NCBI GenBank assembly: GCA_023397675.1
Contig: JAEWTV010000031.1
Span: forward strand, 104,289 to 168,288
Direction of reading: 5' to 3'
Origin: Bacillota bacterium
Lineage (GTDB): Bacteria > Bacillota > Clostridia > Acetivibrionales > JANLFN01
Length of the DNA stretch: 64,000 nucleotides
The notes under the pieces were generated by a model that was not told the DNA's origin, made no database searches, and saw only the letters and a program-made list of their open reading frames with translations. Position 1 is the first letter of the stretch. Every line of letters starts with the position of its first letter. The translations under genes were made by a program, and so were the position numbers. Positions 16,500 through 24,161 of this stretch are shown here, in pieces.

Positions 16500-17240
16500 G
16501 TGTCTGACGTACAAAGGCTGGATAAGATAATATCCAATTTTGGTTTCGGTACCAGAAAAGAAGTAAAGGAGCTTGTAAGAAAGGGCCGGGTCAAGGTTGA
16601 CGGTACAGTTGCCAAAGACAGCGGAATGCATGTAGATCCTGAAACCAGTACTGTTGAAATTGATGGTAAGCTACTTAATTACCGCAAGTTTATATACATA
16701 ATGTTGAATAAACCTGCAGGGGTTATTTCGGCAACCTGGGATGCAAAGCATAAAACAGTTGTTGATTTAATGCATGAAGAATACAAATGCTTTGATCTTT
16801 TTCCGGTAGGACGTTTGGATATAGATACAGAAGGCCTTGTTGTAATGACGAATGACGGACAGCTTGCACATGAGGTACTGTCTCCAAACAGGCATGTCTG
16901 GAAAACGTATTATGCCTTAATTGAGGGTAATGTATCTGAAGAAGATATTAATGCCTTTAACCAGGGAGTTATACTTGATGACGATTATAAAACACTTCCT
17001 GCAAAGCTTGAGATTTTAAAAAGCGGAGACAGGTCTGAAATAGAAATTACAATTTGCGAAGGTAAGTTCCATCAGGTTAAAAGGATGTTTGAAGCACAGG
17101 GGAAAAAAGTTATATACTTAAGACGAATTAAAATGGGTAATCTGGACCTTGATGAGTCGCTTAAAGAGGGTGAATCAAGAGAACTTAGTGAAACGGAAGT
17201 AGATCAATTAAAAAAGTCTGAGACTTATAAAGCAAAGTAA
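16500..17240 (+). CDS. rsuA: 16S rRNA pseudouridine synthase RsuA
   Basis: Predicted to isomerise a uridine of 16S rRNA (position 516 in E. coli numbering) to pseudouridine. The 246-residue protein has an N-terminal S4 RNA-binding domain (RLDKIISNFGFGTRKEVKEL) and the catalytic motif GRLDIDTEGLVVMTNDG, whose first Asp is the nucleophile. The GTG start follows AGAGGTG. It forms an operon with rsmF, so two rRNA modification enzymes are made together. Confidence 0.9.
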   Translation: MSDVQRLDKIISNFGFGTRKEVKELVRKGRVKVDGTVAKDSGMHVDPETSTVEIDGKLLNYRKFIYIMLNKPAGVISATWDAKHKTVVDLMHEEYKCFDLFPVGRLDIDTEGLVVMTNDGQLAHEVLSPNRHVWKTYYALIEGNVSEEDINAFNQGVILDDDYKTLPAKLEILKSGDRSEIEITICEGKFHQVKRMFEAQGKKVIYLRRIKMGNLDLDESLKEGESRELSETEVDQLKKSETYKAK

Positions 17241-17330
17241 TTCAGGTAAGAAAAAAATCAATAATATCAATAACTTTTTATTCATCAAATTACAAATAAT
17301 GGTATAATGTAATATGAAGGGGGATTGATA

Positions 17331-17510
17331 TTGTTGAAGCAATCCAGAGAACAAAGGAAGGGCCTCAAACTTAACAGTCAGGATAAAGTCGTATTGTCTG
17401 CTTATGCTCAAAGTTCAATGGTGGTTAATTTTCACCTGACTCAGGAAACAGCCTCGTTTGAAAAAAGTCTTACATATAAAAAACAACAGGATGCGATAAA
17501 AGGGTTTTAA
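17331..17510 (+). CDS. Small protein of unknown function
   Basis: A 59-residue, basic-then-polar protein with no hydrophobic segment or known motif. It has its own extended -10 promoter (TGGTATAAT, 17300-17308) and a strong AAGGGGGA ribosome binding site before TTG 17331, and its stop codon lies inside a terminator hairpin. These three signals together favour a real gene. TTG 17325 and 17334 are other possible starts. Confidence 0.5.
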   Translation: MLKQSREQRKGLKLNSQDKVVLSAYAQSSMVVNFHLTQETASFEKSLTYKKQQDAIKGF

Positions 17511-17524
17511 TTAACCCTTTTTTG
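17498..17524. terminator. Bidirectional terminator
   Basis: AAAAGGGTT and AACCCTTTTTT pair around TTAATT. It serves the small plus-strand gene and the converging TSUP genes on the minus strand. Confidence 0.8.
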
Positions 17525-17879
17525 ATGCCTTTTTTACTGGTTTCAGGAACTCATACAATGCAATAATCAATAAAAAAACCGCAAAGGTTTTTCTTAAAAC
17601 TGCTCCAGTTATCATGACTGCAAGCTTTGAACCAAGATAAGAGCCCATAAGTCCGAAAATTACAATAGGGATGGAAGTTTTGAAATCAATGCTTTTATTT
17701 CTGATATGTATTATCAGAGCGACAATTGCAGTAGGTATAAAAAAAAGAAGGTTTACACTTTGGGCTATATGCTGTTCAGGGTTTATGAAAATTACAAGTG
17801 CGGGTATTAGAATCGCTCCGCCGCCTATTCCCATTCCGCTTATTATTCCCGATGCCAGCCCGATTACAAAAAGTATCAT
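17511..17879 (-). CDS. TSUP (TauE/SafE) half-size transporter, second subunit
   Basis: Membrane protein of 122 residues with four hydrophobic segments, about half of a normal TauE/SafE protein. It carries the family's glycine-rich GIISGMGIGGGAILIP near the N-terminus and LGSKLA in the third segment. Members move sulphite, organosulphonates or other small anions; the substrate here is unknown. It lies 11 bases after another half-size member on the same strand, so the two probably form a heterodimer in place of one eight-helix protein. Confidence 0.85.
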   Translation of the reverse strand: MILFVIGLASGIISGMGIGGGAILIPALVIFINPEQHIAQSVNLLFFIPTAIVALIIHIRNKSIDFKTSIPIVIFGLMGSYLGSKLAVMITGAVLRKTFAVFLLIIALYEFLKPVKKASKKG

Positions 17880-17890
17880 TTAACTCTCCG

Positions 17891-18253
17891 TTAACTAAAA
17901 AGCATTCTTATGGCTGCAATTGTTATAAACACAGCAAATATTTTTCCTAATAAGTTTGTAGGACACTTGTTTAAGAGCTTGGCTCCGATAAAACCGCCTG
18001 CCATTCCTCCAAGTGTAACCTTCCATGTAATGTCAAAGTTGTAGTAGCCGTTTGATATATATAGAAGTGCGCTTATTACGGTTAATGGGAGAATAATGGA
18101 TATTGCAGTAGCATGTGCCTTATGATCCTCCATTCCAAGTATAAGTATCATGGCAGGCACAGCTATAGTGCCACCACCTGATCCGAAGAGACCGTTTGCC
18201 ATTCCTGTTAAGGTGCCTATTGTCAGAAATTTTAAATACCTTAAAATCTTCAT
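17891..18253 (-). CDS. TSUP (TauE/SafE) half-size transporter, first subunit
   Basis: This 120-residue membrane protein has the same half-family pattern: NGLFGSGGGTIAVPAM near the start, HKAHATAIS in the first loop, and GGFIGAKLLNK in the third segment. The pair order matches the two halves of full-length TSUP proteins, with the HKAHATA-type segment in the N-terminal half. It is transcribed away from the TetR gene; the shared intergenic region holds the TetR-like operator, but whether this gene responds to it is unknown. Confidence 0.85.
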   Translation of the reverse strand: MKILRYLKFLTIGTLTGMANGLFGSGGGTIAVPAMILILGMEDHKAHATAISIILPLTVISALLYISNGYYNFDITWKVTLGGMAGGFIGAKLLNKCPTNLLGKIFAVFITIAAIRMLFS

Positions 18254-18331
18254 ATTATAATCCTTTTAGAATACCATCTCTTTTTATATGTTTTTCCCCA
18301 ATGAAAATTTTATCCCAATTAAAAAATGGTA

Positions 18332-18360
18332 TTGCATATTGGTATAATTGTAATTATAAT
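18332..18360 (+). promoter_or_regulatory. Promoter of the tetR-ABC operon
   Basis: TTGCAT (18332-18337) and TATAAT (18355-18360) are 17 bases apart. Transcription would start inside or next to the palindrome at 18364-18377. Confidence 0.75.
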
Positions 18361-18363
18361 GTA

Positions 18364-18377
18364 AGTGAGTACTCACT
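18364..18377. promoter_or_regulatory. Predicted TetR operator
   Basis: A perfect 14-bp palindrome, AGTGAGTACTCACT, lies four bases after the -10 box. Repressors of the TetR family often bind TGAGT...ACTCA sites at this position. Autoregulation by the next gene is inferred. Confidence 0.65.
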
Positions 18378-18397
18378 CATTTTTTGGAGGTGCACCT

Positions 18398-19063
18398 ATG
18401 GAAATAGATTTACATTCTATCAAAGATACTGAAATGTCGGAAAAAGAACTAAAAATTCTGGAATCTGCAATAAAAATTTTTTCGGAAAAAGGTTTCAGTG
18501 CAGCAACTACAAGTGAAATAGCAAAAGAAGCCGGAGTTGCAGAAGGTACAATATTCAGATATTTTAAAACAAAAAAAGACTTGCTGAGGGGAATCCTTAT
18601 AAAGCTTGTAAATCTTATTGCGGGCAAGGTGGTTTTGGAGAATATTGAAAAAATCGTTGAGGAATCATACGAAAAGGATCCGAGACAGATTTTTAAGGAA
18701 ATAGTGTATGATCGGATGAAACTTGTTGATTCATTATATCCTATGGCCAGAGTAGTAATGACTGAAGCAATCTATCATGAAGACGTCCGTGATGCGCTTT
18801 ATAAGAATATTATTGAGAAAGCCTTCTTTATATTCAAGAAATTTTACAAGGTTATGACTGAAAAAGGTGTATTAAGAGATGACATAGACGCTACGACAAT
18901 GTTCAGGACTATAGTTTCCAATATTGTTTTTTTCATTGTAAACAAGAAGATGCTTGAAAAATACAATCCAATTAAGGATACAGAAGCAGAACTTGATAAA
19001 GTTTTTGATATTATTCTTAACGGTATAGGAAAAAAACCAGCAGAAAATAAGGAGATGAGTTAA
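18398..19063 (+). CDS. TetR-family transcriptional regulator
   Basis: Predicted repressor of the following exporter genes. The 221-residue protein has the typical N-terminal helix-turn-helix (SEKGFSAATTSEIAKEAGVA, then EGTIFRYFKTKKDLL) and a helical C-terminal ligand domain. The ATG at 18398 follows GGAGGTG; a GTG at 18365 lies inside the operator and is less likely. Its stop codon directly touches the start of the ABC ATPase gene, so the genes are co-transcribed. Such TetR-ABC-2 sets usually respond to toxic small molecules. Confidence 0.9.
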   Translation: MEIDLHSIKDTEMSEKELKILESAIKIFSEKGFSAATTSEIAKEAGVAEGTIFRYFKTKKDLLRGILIKLVNLIAGKVVLENIEKIVEESYEKDPRQIFKEIVYDRMKLVDSLYPMARVVMTEAIYHEDVRDALYKNIIEKAFFIFKKFYKVMTEKGVLRDDIDATTMFRTIVSNIVFFIVNKKMLEKYNPIKDTEAELDKVFDIILNGIGKKPAENKEMS

Positions 19064-19852
19064 ATGGAATATTCGATAGAGGTTGATAACTTAACAAAAA
19101 AATTTGGTGATTTTACTGCAGTGGATAACATAAGTTTTAAGATTCCAAAGGGTAGTATTTTCGGTTTTCTTGGACCTAACGGTTCTGGTAAATCAACAAC
19201 AATAAGAATGCTGTGCGGCGTTCTTAAACCGACTTCGGGGAAGGGATTTGTGCTTGGAAAGGATATATCAACGGACACTGAAGAAGTACGTCAGAGTCTT
19301 GGATATATGTCTCAAAAATTCAGCCTTTATGAAGATCTGACAGTAGAAGAAAATCTTGATTTCTATGGCGGAATATATGGATTGGACAAAGCTGTGAGAA
19401 ATGATCGAAAGAAAGATTTAATTGCAATGGCTAACCTTGTAGGAAAAGAGAAAAGCCTTGCAGGTACACTATCTGGGGGCTGGAAACAGCGTCTTGCTTT
19501 GGGCTGTGCATTGATACATAAGCCAAAGCTGCTGGTTCTTGATGAACCCACTGCAGGCGTTGATCCAGTATCGAGACGTGTTTTCTGGGAGATTATTCAT
19601 GAATTGGCAAAGCAGGGTATAACCATTCTTGTTACCACTCACTACATGGATGAGGCTGAAAGCTGTGATTATGTCGGGTTTATATTCAACGGCAAAATGA
19701 TTAACATAGCTACTCCTCAGGAATTAATTGAAAAGGAGAACGCAAGAAACCTTGAGGATATTTTTATTAAATATGTTGAACAGGCCACCAATACCAAGGT
19801 AAGTTCCTCCTTTAAAGAAATGAAATTCATACATTCGGAAGAAAAGCAATAA
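19064..19852 (+). CDS. ABC-2 type exporter, ATP-binding subunit
   Basis: The 262-residue ATPase powers the permease encoded next. It has Walker A GPNGSGKST, the signature LSGGWKQRLAL, Walker B LLVLDEPTAGVDP and the switch histidine in VTTHYMDEAE. It is of the DrrA/CcmA type used for drug, lipid or unknown substrate export. AAGGAG overlapping the end of tetR provides the ribosome binding site. Confidence 0.92.
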   Translation: MEYSIEVDNLTKKFGDFTAVDNISFKIPKGSIFGFLGPNGSGKSTTIRMLCGVLKPTSGKGFVLGKDISTDTEEVRQSLGYMSQKFSLYEDLTVEENLDFYGGIYGLDKAVRNDRKKDLIAMANLVGKEKSLAGTLSGGWKQRLALGCALIHKPKLLVLDEPTAGVDPVSRRVFWEIIHELAKQGITILVTTHYMDEAESCDYVGFIFNGKMINIATPQELIEKENARNLEDIFIKYVEQATNTKVSSSFKEMKFIHSEEKQ

Positions 19853-19885
19853 CAGTCAAATTTGTCCTGAAAAGGAGTAATAATT

Positions 19886-21034
19886 ATGAAAAGAAAACTA
19901 TTTAGTTTTAATAGGTTTATGACTATTGTAAAGAAAGAATTCATACAGGTTAAAAGAGATCCTATAAGTCTCCGAATTCCTTTTATTATGCCAATTGTAC
20001 TAATGCTGCTTTTCGGTTATGCCGTTAACACACAAATTGATAAAATACCTACAGTTGTACTGGATCAAAGTGACAGTGCTGAAAGTAGGCAGTATGTTGA
20101 TAGCTTTGGATCGAATAAATATTTTGATATCAAATATAGAGTAAGTGACGAGCAGGAGCTTAAAAAACTGATTGACCAGGGAAAAGCCAAAGCAGCAATA
20201 GTTCTTCCAAAGGATTATACCACAAAGCTCAAAAACAGCGAACTTGCAGAAGTAAAGCTCATAATAGACGGTACAGACCCGACCACTGCGCGAACTGCAT
20301 TAAATAGCGGCATAATCATATCTGAGACATTTTCAAAAAATGTAAAATCCAAAACGCTTTCTCAAATGAATATATCATTGGGAAAAACAGCGGGAATAAG
20401 CCTTAAGACAGATGTTTGGTATAACCCTGACATGAAGAGTTCAAGGTTTTCGATACCCGGACTTGTAGGACTTATACTGCAGAATATAACAATAATGCTT
20501 ACAGCATTTGCCTTAGTCCGCGAGAAAGAGAGAAGTACTATAGAACAGCTTATTGTAACACCTATAAGACCTGCAGAACTTATTCTTGGAAAGCTTGTAC
20601 CGTATGTAATTATTGGATTCGCAGGTTTTTTGTTTGCACTTGCCTTATGTGTTTTCTGGTTCGGGGTAGGCGTATCTGGAAGTCTTGCACTCCTTCTGTT
20701 GTTGGGATTTTTGTTTGTATACTGTTCATTATCGATAGGTATGCTGATTTCTACATTTGCCAAAAATCAAACACAGGCTATGATGGTTATGGTACTTGTT
20801 ATTCTGCCAAGTATACTACTTTCGGGGTTTGTTTTCCCAAGAGAAGCAATGCCAGGAGTTATAAGCGCTCTCGGTTATATAATTCCATTAACGTATTTCC
20901 TTGACATCATCAGAGGTATAATGCTTAAAGGAATAGGCATTAATTTCCTTTGGAATGATGTAATAGCTCTTTTGATATTTACTGTTATTATACTTACAAT
21001 AGCAACCTTGAGATTCAGAAAAAGATTGGACTAA
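19886..21034 (+). CDS. ABC-2 type exporter, permease subunit
   Basis: This 382-residue permease has one N-terminal membrane helix (about residues 30-48), a large outside domain of about 130 residues, and five C-terminal helices. This is the YhhJ/YbhR type of ABC-2 permease. The element VREKERSTIEQLIVTPI, just after the second helix, is the family hallmark. It pairs with the ATPase 33 bases upstream; only one permease gene is present, so the exporter is probably a homodimer of this subunit. Confidence 0.9.
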   Translation: MKRKLFSFNRFMTIVKKEFIQVKRDPISLRIPFIMPIVLMLLFGYAVNTQIDKIPTVVLDQSDSAESRQYVDSFGSNKYFDIKYRVSDEQELKKLIDQGKAKAAIVLPKDYTTKLKNSELAEVKLIIDGTDPTTARTALNSGIIISETFSKNVKSKTLSQMNISLGKTAGISLKTDVWYNPDMKSSRFSIPGLVGLILQNITIMLTAFALVREKERSTIEQLIVTPIRPAELILGKLVPYVIIGFAGFLFALALCVFWFGVGVSGSLALLLLLGFLFVYCSLSIGMLISTFAKNQTQAMMVMVLVILPSILLSGFVFPREAMPGVISALGYIIPLTYFLDIIRGIMLKGIGINFLWNDVIALLIFTVIILTIATLRFRKRLD

Positions 21035-21063
21035 AAATTTCATTATCAAAAATTACTATAATA

Positions 21064-21094
21064 AAAAGGTTTCTCTTATGAGAAACTTTTTTTG
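21064..21094 (+). terminator. Terminator of the tetR-ABC operon
   Basis: AAAGGTTTCTC and GAGAAACTTT pair around TTAT and run into seven or more T residues. Confidence 0.88.
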
Positions 21095-21107
21095 TGTGAA
21101 AAAAATA

Positions 21108-21136
21108 TTGACAATAGGATAACATAACTTTACAAT
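21108..21136 (+). promoter_or_regulatory. Promoter of the heavy-metal ATPase
   Basis: TTGACA (21108-21113) and TACAAT (21131-21136) stand exactly 17 bases apart. Confidence 0.8.
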
Positions 21137-21147
21137 AATATTAGAAC

Positions 21148-21167
21148 ATATGAATAAGTATTCATAT
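21148..21167. promoter_or_regulatory. Predicted ArsR/SmtB-type metal operator
   Basis: ATATGAATA and its reverse complement TATTCATAT flank two bases. AT-rich TGAA...TTCA palindromes at the transcription start are typical of zinc/cadmium sensors of the ArsR/SmtB family (CzrA, ZiaR). No ArsR gene lies in this window, so the sensor would act from elsewhere. Confidence 0.6.
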
Positions 21168-21207
21168 AATAATACATATAAATTGATTTGTTGCTTTGGA
21201 GGGTCAA

Positions 21208-23319
21208 ATGCAGATACAGACATGCAAACTTAACAACTTGAATTGCGCGAATTGTGCCCAGAAAATTCAGGATAATGTTAAAAAGATTAATGGTGTAGTA
21301 GATGCAGAACTAAACTTTACTACACAGAAATTAAAAGTCAAATCAGAGGATAATATTTCTGAAAAAACAGTTTTTAACGAAATAAAAAAGATTGTAAACT
21401 ATTTGGAGCCTGATGTTGTTGTTTCAGTTGAAGGAGATTCTGAAAACAGTGGGCATGGTCATAGCAGTGAAGCAAAGCGTTATATTTCCCTGATTGCTGC
21501 AGGAGGGTTGGTTTATGCAGCCGCTTTAATATTGAACCTTGGCTTTACTGTGAAACTTGCACTTTTTATAACAGCTTATATTATCTCAGGTGCAGATGTT
21601 TTGATTAAAGCATTTAAAAATTTAATCCATGGAAGGGTATTTGATGAGAATTTCCTGATGAGTCTTGCTACCGTTGGTGCTTTTGCGACTGAACAGTATT
21701 CTGAAGCAGTGGCGGTTATGATTTTTTACAAAATAGGTGAACTTCTTCAGGATATGGCAGTTAATAATTCCAGAAGGTCAATCAATGCTTTGCTTAACAT
21801 TAAACCCGAATACGCAAATCTTGTAACAGGTAACGGCATTGTACAAGTGTCCCCCGAAAAGGTTGCATCAGGCGATGAAATAGTTATAAAACCCGGGGAA
21901 AGGGTACCACTTGACGGAATCATAGTTACCGGTTCTTCAATGGTTGATACGTCTGCTATAACGGGAGAATATGTTCCTAGAAGGCTTTCTGCAGGTGATG
22001 AGGTTTTAAGCGGATTCATAAATAATGATAGTGTCTTGAATATAAAGGTTACAAAGGAATTTGCAAACTCTACCATATCAAGAATTCTCAATATGGTTCA
22101 GGAATCGGCATCAAGAAAGTCTCCAACAGAAAACTTCATAACAAAATTTGCAAGAATATATACTCCTGCTGTTATTGGAGCTGCAGCAGCTTTGGCAGTG
22201 CTTCCGCCTTTGATTACAGGAAGCATGGATTTCTCCAGGTGGATTTATTCGGCACTGGTGTTTATGGTAATTTCATGTCCATGTGCACTTATAATATCAA
22301 TTCCTCTCAGTTACTTCGGAGGAATTGGAGGTGCATCTAAAAAGGGTGTCCTTATAAAAGGCAGTAATTATCTTGAGGCTTTAAACAATGTAAGCACAGT
22401 GGTTTTCGACAAAACGGGAACCCTTACTAAAGGAGTTTTTAAAGTATCCGAAATAAAATCTTCGGAAGGCTTTACGGAACAAGAACTGCTTGAATTTGCA
22501 GCTAAGTCGGAAGCATACTCAAATCACCCTATTGCCAGGTCAATAATTAGTGCATATGGCGCAGATATTGATAACTCACAGGTAGAAAACTATGAAGAAA
22601 TTGCAGGACAGGGAGTAAAAGCAAAAGTACTTGGAAAGGAAATACTTGCAGGTAACTTAAAATTACTTTCCAATAACGGCTGCACCGGCATAGAAGCAGC
22701 AGATGGCCACGGAACAGTTGTATATGTTTCTGTCAGCGGACAATTTGCGGGATATATAATCATTTCAGATGAAATAAAAAAAGATACAGTCAAGGCAATT
22801 TCAGAGCTTAAATCTGCAGGTGTTAAAAGGACGGTTATGTTAACCGGTGATAGTTCAAGTTCAGCAAATAATGTTGCATCCTTGATAGGCATTGACGAAG
22901 TTTATCCAGAGCTGCTTCCTCAGAATAAGGTAGAAAAGCTTGAAGGGCTGGAGCAAAAGGCTTTGTCTGACAGCAAACGCTCAAAAGTTGCCTTTGTAGG
23001 TGACGGTATAAATGATGCACCTGTAATTGCAAGGGCTGATGTTGGAATTGCAATGGGCGGACTTGGTTCTGATGCTGCTATCGAGGCAGCAGATATTGTA
23101 CTCATGACTGACGAGCCGTCAAGACTGGCTGATGCGTTCAGAATAGCACATAAAACAAAAAAGGTTGTATTGCAGAACATTGTATTTGCTCTTTTTGTAA
23201 AGGCATTATTCCTGACGTTTGGGGCTTTCGGGCTTGCTACTATTTGGGAAGCGGTATTTGCCGATGTGGGAGTTGCTGTACTTGTTGCCTTCAATTCATT
23301 AAGGACAATGAAGGTTTGA
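21208..23319 (+). CDS. Heavy-metal translocating P1B-type ATPase (Zn/Cd/Pb class)
   Basis: Membrane pump of 703 residues that exports divalent metal ions. It has an N-terminal metal-binding domain with NCANC (Cys13, Cys16), a short His/Ser linker (HGHSS), the transport motif CPC at 357-359, the phosphorylation site DKTGTLTKG (Asp401) and GDGINDAP near the end. The CPC plus a single NCANC-type domain suggests the zinc/cadmium subclass rather than copper (no SPC, no YN/MSS copper helices that I could confirm). The ATG at 21208 has GGAGG upstream. It is monocistronic, with a strong promoter and a metal-type operator. Confidence 0.9.
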   Translation: MQIQTCKLNNLNCANCAQKIQDNVKKINGVVDAELNFTTQKLKVKSEDNISEKTVFNEIKKIVNYLEPDVVVSVEGDSENSGHGHSSEAKRYISLIAAGGLVYAAALILNLGFTVKLALFITAYIISGADVLIKAFKNLIHGRVFDENFLMSLATVGAFATEQYSEAVAVMIFYKIGELLQDMAVNNSRRSINALLNIKPEYANLVTGNGIVQVSPEKVASGDEIVIKPGERVPLDGIIVTGSSMVDTSAITGEYVPRRLSAGDEVLSGFINNDSVLNIKVTKEFANSTISRILNMVQESASRKSPTENFITKFARIYTPAVIGAAAALAVLPPLITGSMDFSRWIYSALVFMVISCPCALIISIPLSYFGGIGGASKKGVLIKGSNYLEALNNVSTVVFDKTGTLTKGVFKVSEIKSSEGFTEQELLEFAAKSEAYSNHPIARSIISAYGADIDNSQVENYEEIAGQGVKAKVLGKEILAGNLKLLSNNGCTGIEAADGHGTVVYVSVSGQFAGYIIISDEIKKDTVKAISELKSAGVKRTVMLTGDSSSSANNVASLIGIDEVYPELLPQNKVEKLEGLEQKALSDSKRSKVAFVGDGINDAPVIARADVGIAMGGLGSDAAIEAADIVLMTDEPSRLADAFRIAHKTKKVVLQNIVFALFVKALFLTFGAFGLATIWEAVFADVGVAVLVAFNSLRTMKV

Positions 23320-23335
23320 AGATAACCTTATTTAT

Positions 23336-23368
23336 AGGCCTTGGCTCTAACAGCCGGGGCTTTGTTTA
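23336..23368 (+). terminator. Probable terminator of the metal ATPase
   Basis: CCTTGGCT pairs with AGCCGGGG (two G-U pairs) around CTAAC, followed by a broken T-run (CTTTGTTT). It is less ideal than the other terminators. Confidence 0.55.
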
Positions 23369-23382
23369 TGTTAAAAACCTAG

Positions 23383-23410
23383 TTGACAAATAGTATAATT
23401 TTAGTATATA
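23383..23410 (+). promoter_or_regulatory. Promoter of the TrmB-like gene
   Basis: TTGACA (23383-23388) and TATATA (23405-23410) are 16 bases apart. Confidence 0.65.
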
Positions 23411-23431
23411 GTGGTACTAAATAAAACCACT
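23410..23431. promoter_or_regulatory. Inverted repeat at the start of the TrmB-like gene
   Basis: AGTGGT and ACCACT flank ten AT-rich bases right at the expected transcription start. It may be an autoregulatory operator. Confidence 0.45.
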
Positions 23432-23446
23432 AGAGAAGTGAGACTT

Positions 23447-24136
23447 ATGGATATTATTGAATGTCTGATGAATATTGGTTTGACAAGGCACGAGTCAATG
23501 CTTTACATGGCATTGTGCAAAGAAGGCGATTTAACCGGCTATGAGGCCGCAAAGGTATCCGGTATTCCGCGTTCAAATGCATATCTTGCCCTTGCGGGTC
23601 TTGTTGAAAAGGGCGGAGCATTTAAAATAGACAGTGATGCTGTAAAATACACTGCGGTCCCTGTAAACGAATTCGTTACCAATATAAGGGTAAGGCAAAA
23701 TGAGATTTTTGATTTTATTGAAAAGAATGTACCTGTCAGAGATAATACTAAAAACTCTTATATTACTGTTTCTGGGCAATCCAACATTGTAAACAAAGCT
23801 AAAAATATGATAGCTGTTGCATCCGAACGCATTTATATATCTGTTTCGGCGGATGTTGCCACATATTTTTTCAATGAACTGAAAGCGGCGGCTGCAAGAG
23901 GATTGAAGGTTGTAGTGATTACAGATTCAGACTTTGAACTTGAAGGGGCTGTTATTTATAATGACAGCAAGCAGCCGGGACAGATAAGGCTTATTGTTGA
24001 TACTGAATATGTCCTTACCGGAGAGCTCTCAGGTATAGATCCAACTTGTCTGTATTCAAGTAATAAGAATCTTATACAGCTTATCAAGGAAACGCTTACA
24101 GCTGAAATAAAGCTTATACAGGAATCTAAAAAATAG
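23447..24136 (+). CDS. TrmB-family transcriptional regulator
   Basis: The 229-residue protein starts with a TrmB winged helix (NIGLTRHESMLYMALCKEG, then AAKVSGIPRSNAYLALAGLVEKG) and continues with a phospholipase-D-like effector domain (SERIYISVSADVA, LKVVVITDSDFE). TrmB proteins often sense sugars, but the substrate here is unknown. The ATG at 23447 lies after the promoter and the inverted repeat; a GTG at 23411 would fall inside that repeat. It is followed by lysA after 25 bases, and may be co-transcribed with it. Confidence 0.8.
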   Translation: MDIIECLMNIGLTRHESMLYMALCKEGDLTGYEAAKVSGIPRSNAYLALAGLVEKGGAFKIDSDAVKYTAVPVNEFVTNIRVRQNEIFDFIEKNVPVRDNTKNSYITVSGQSNIVNKAKNMIAVASERIYISVSADVATYFFNELKAAAARGLKVVVITDSDFELEGAVIYNDSKQPGQIRLIVDTEYVLTGELSGIDPTCLYSSNKNLIQLIKETLTAEIKLIQESKK

Positions 24137-24161
24137 TTTATAAACGACTGGAGGAATAACA

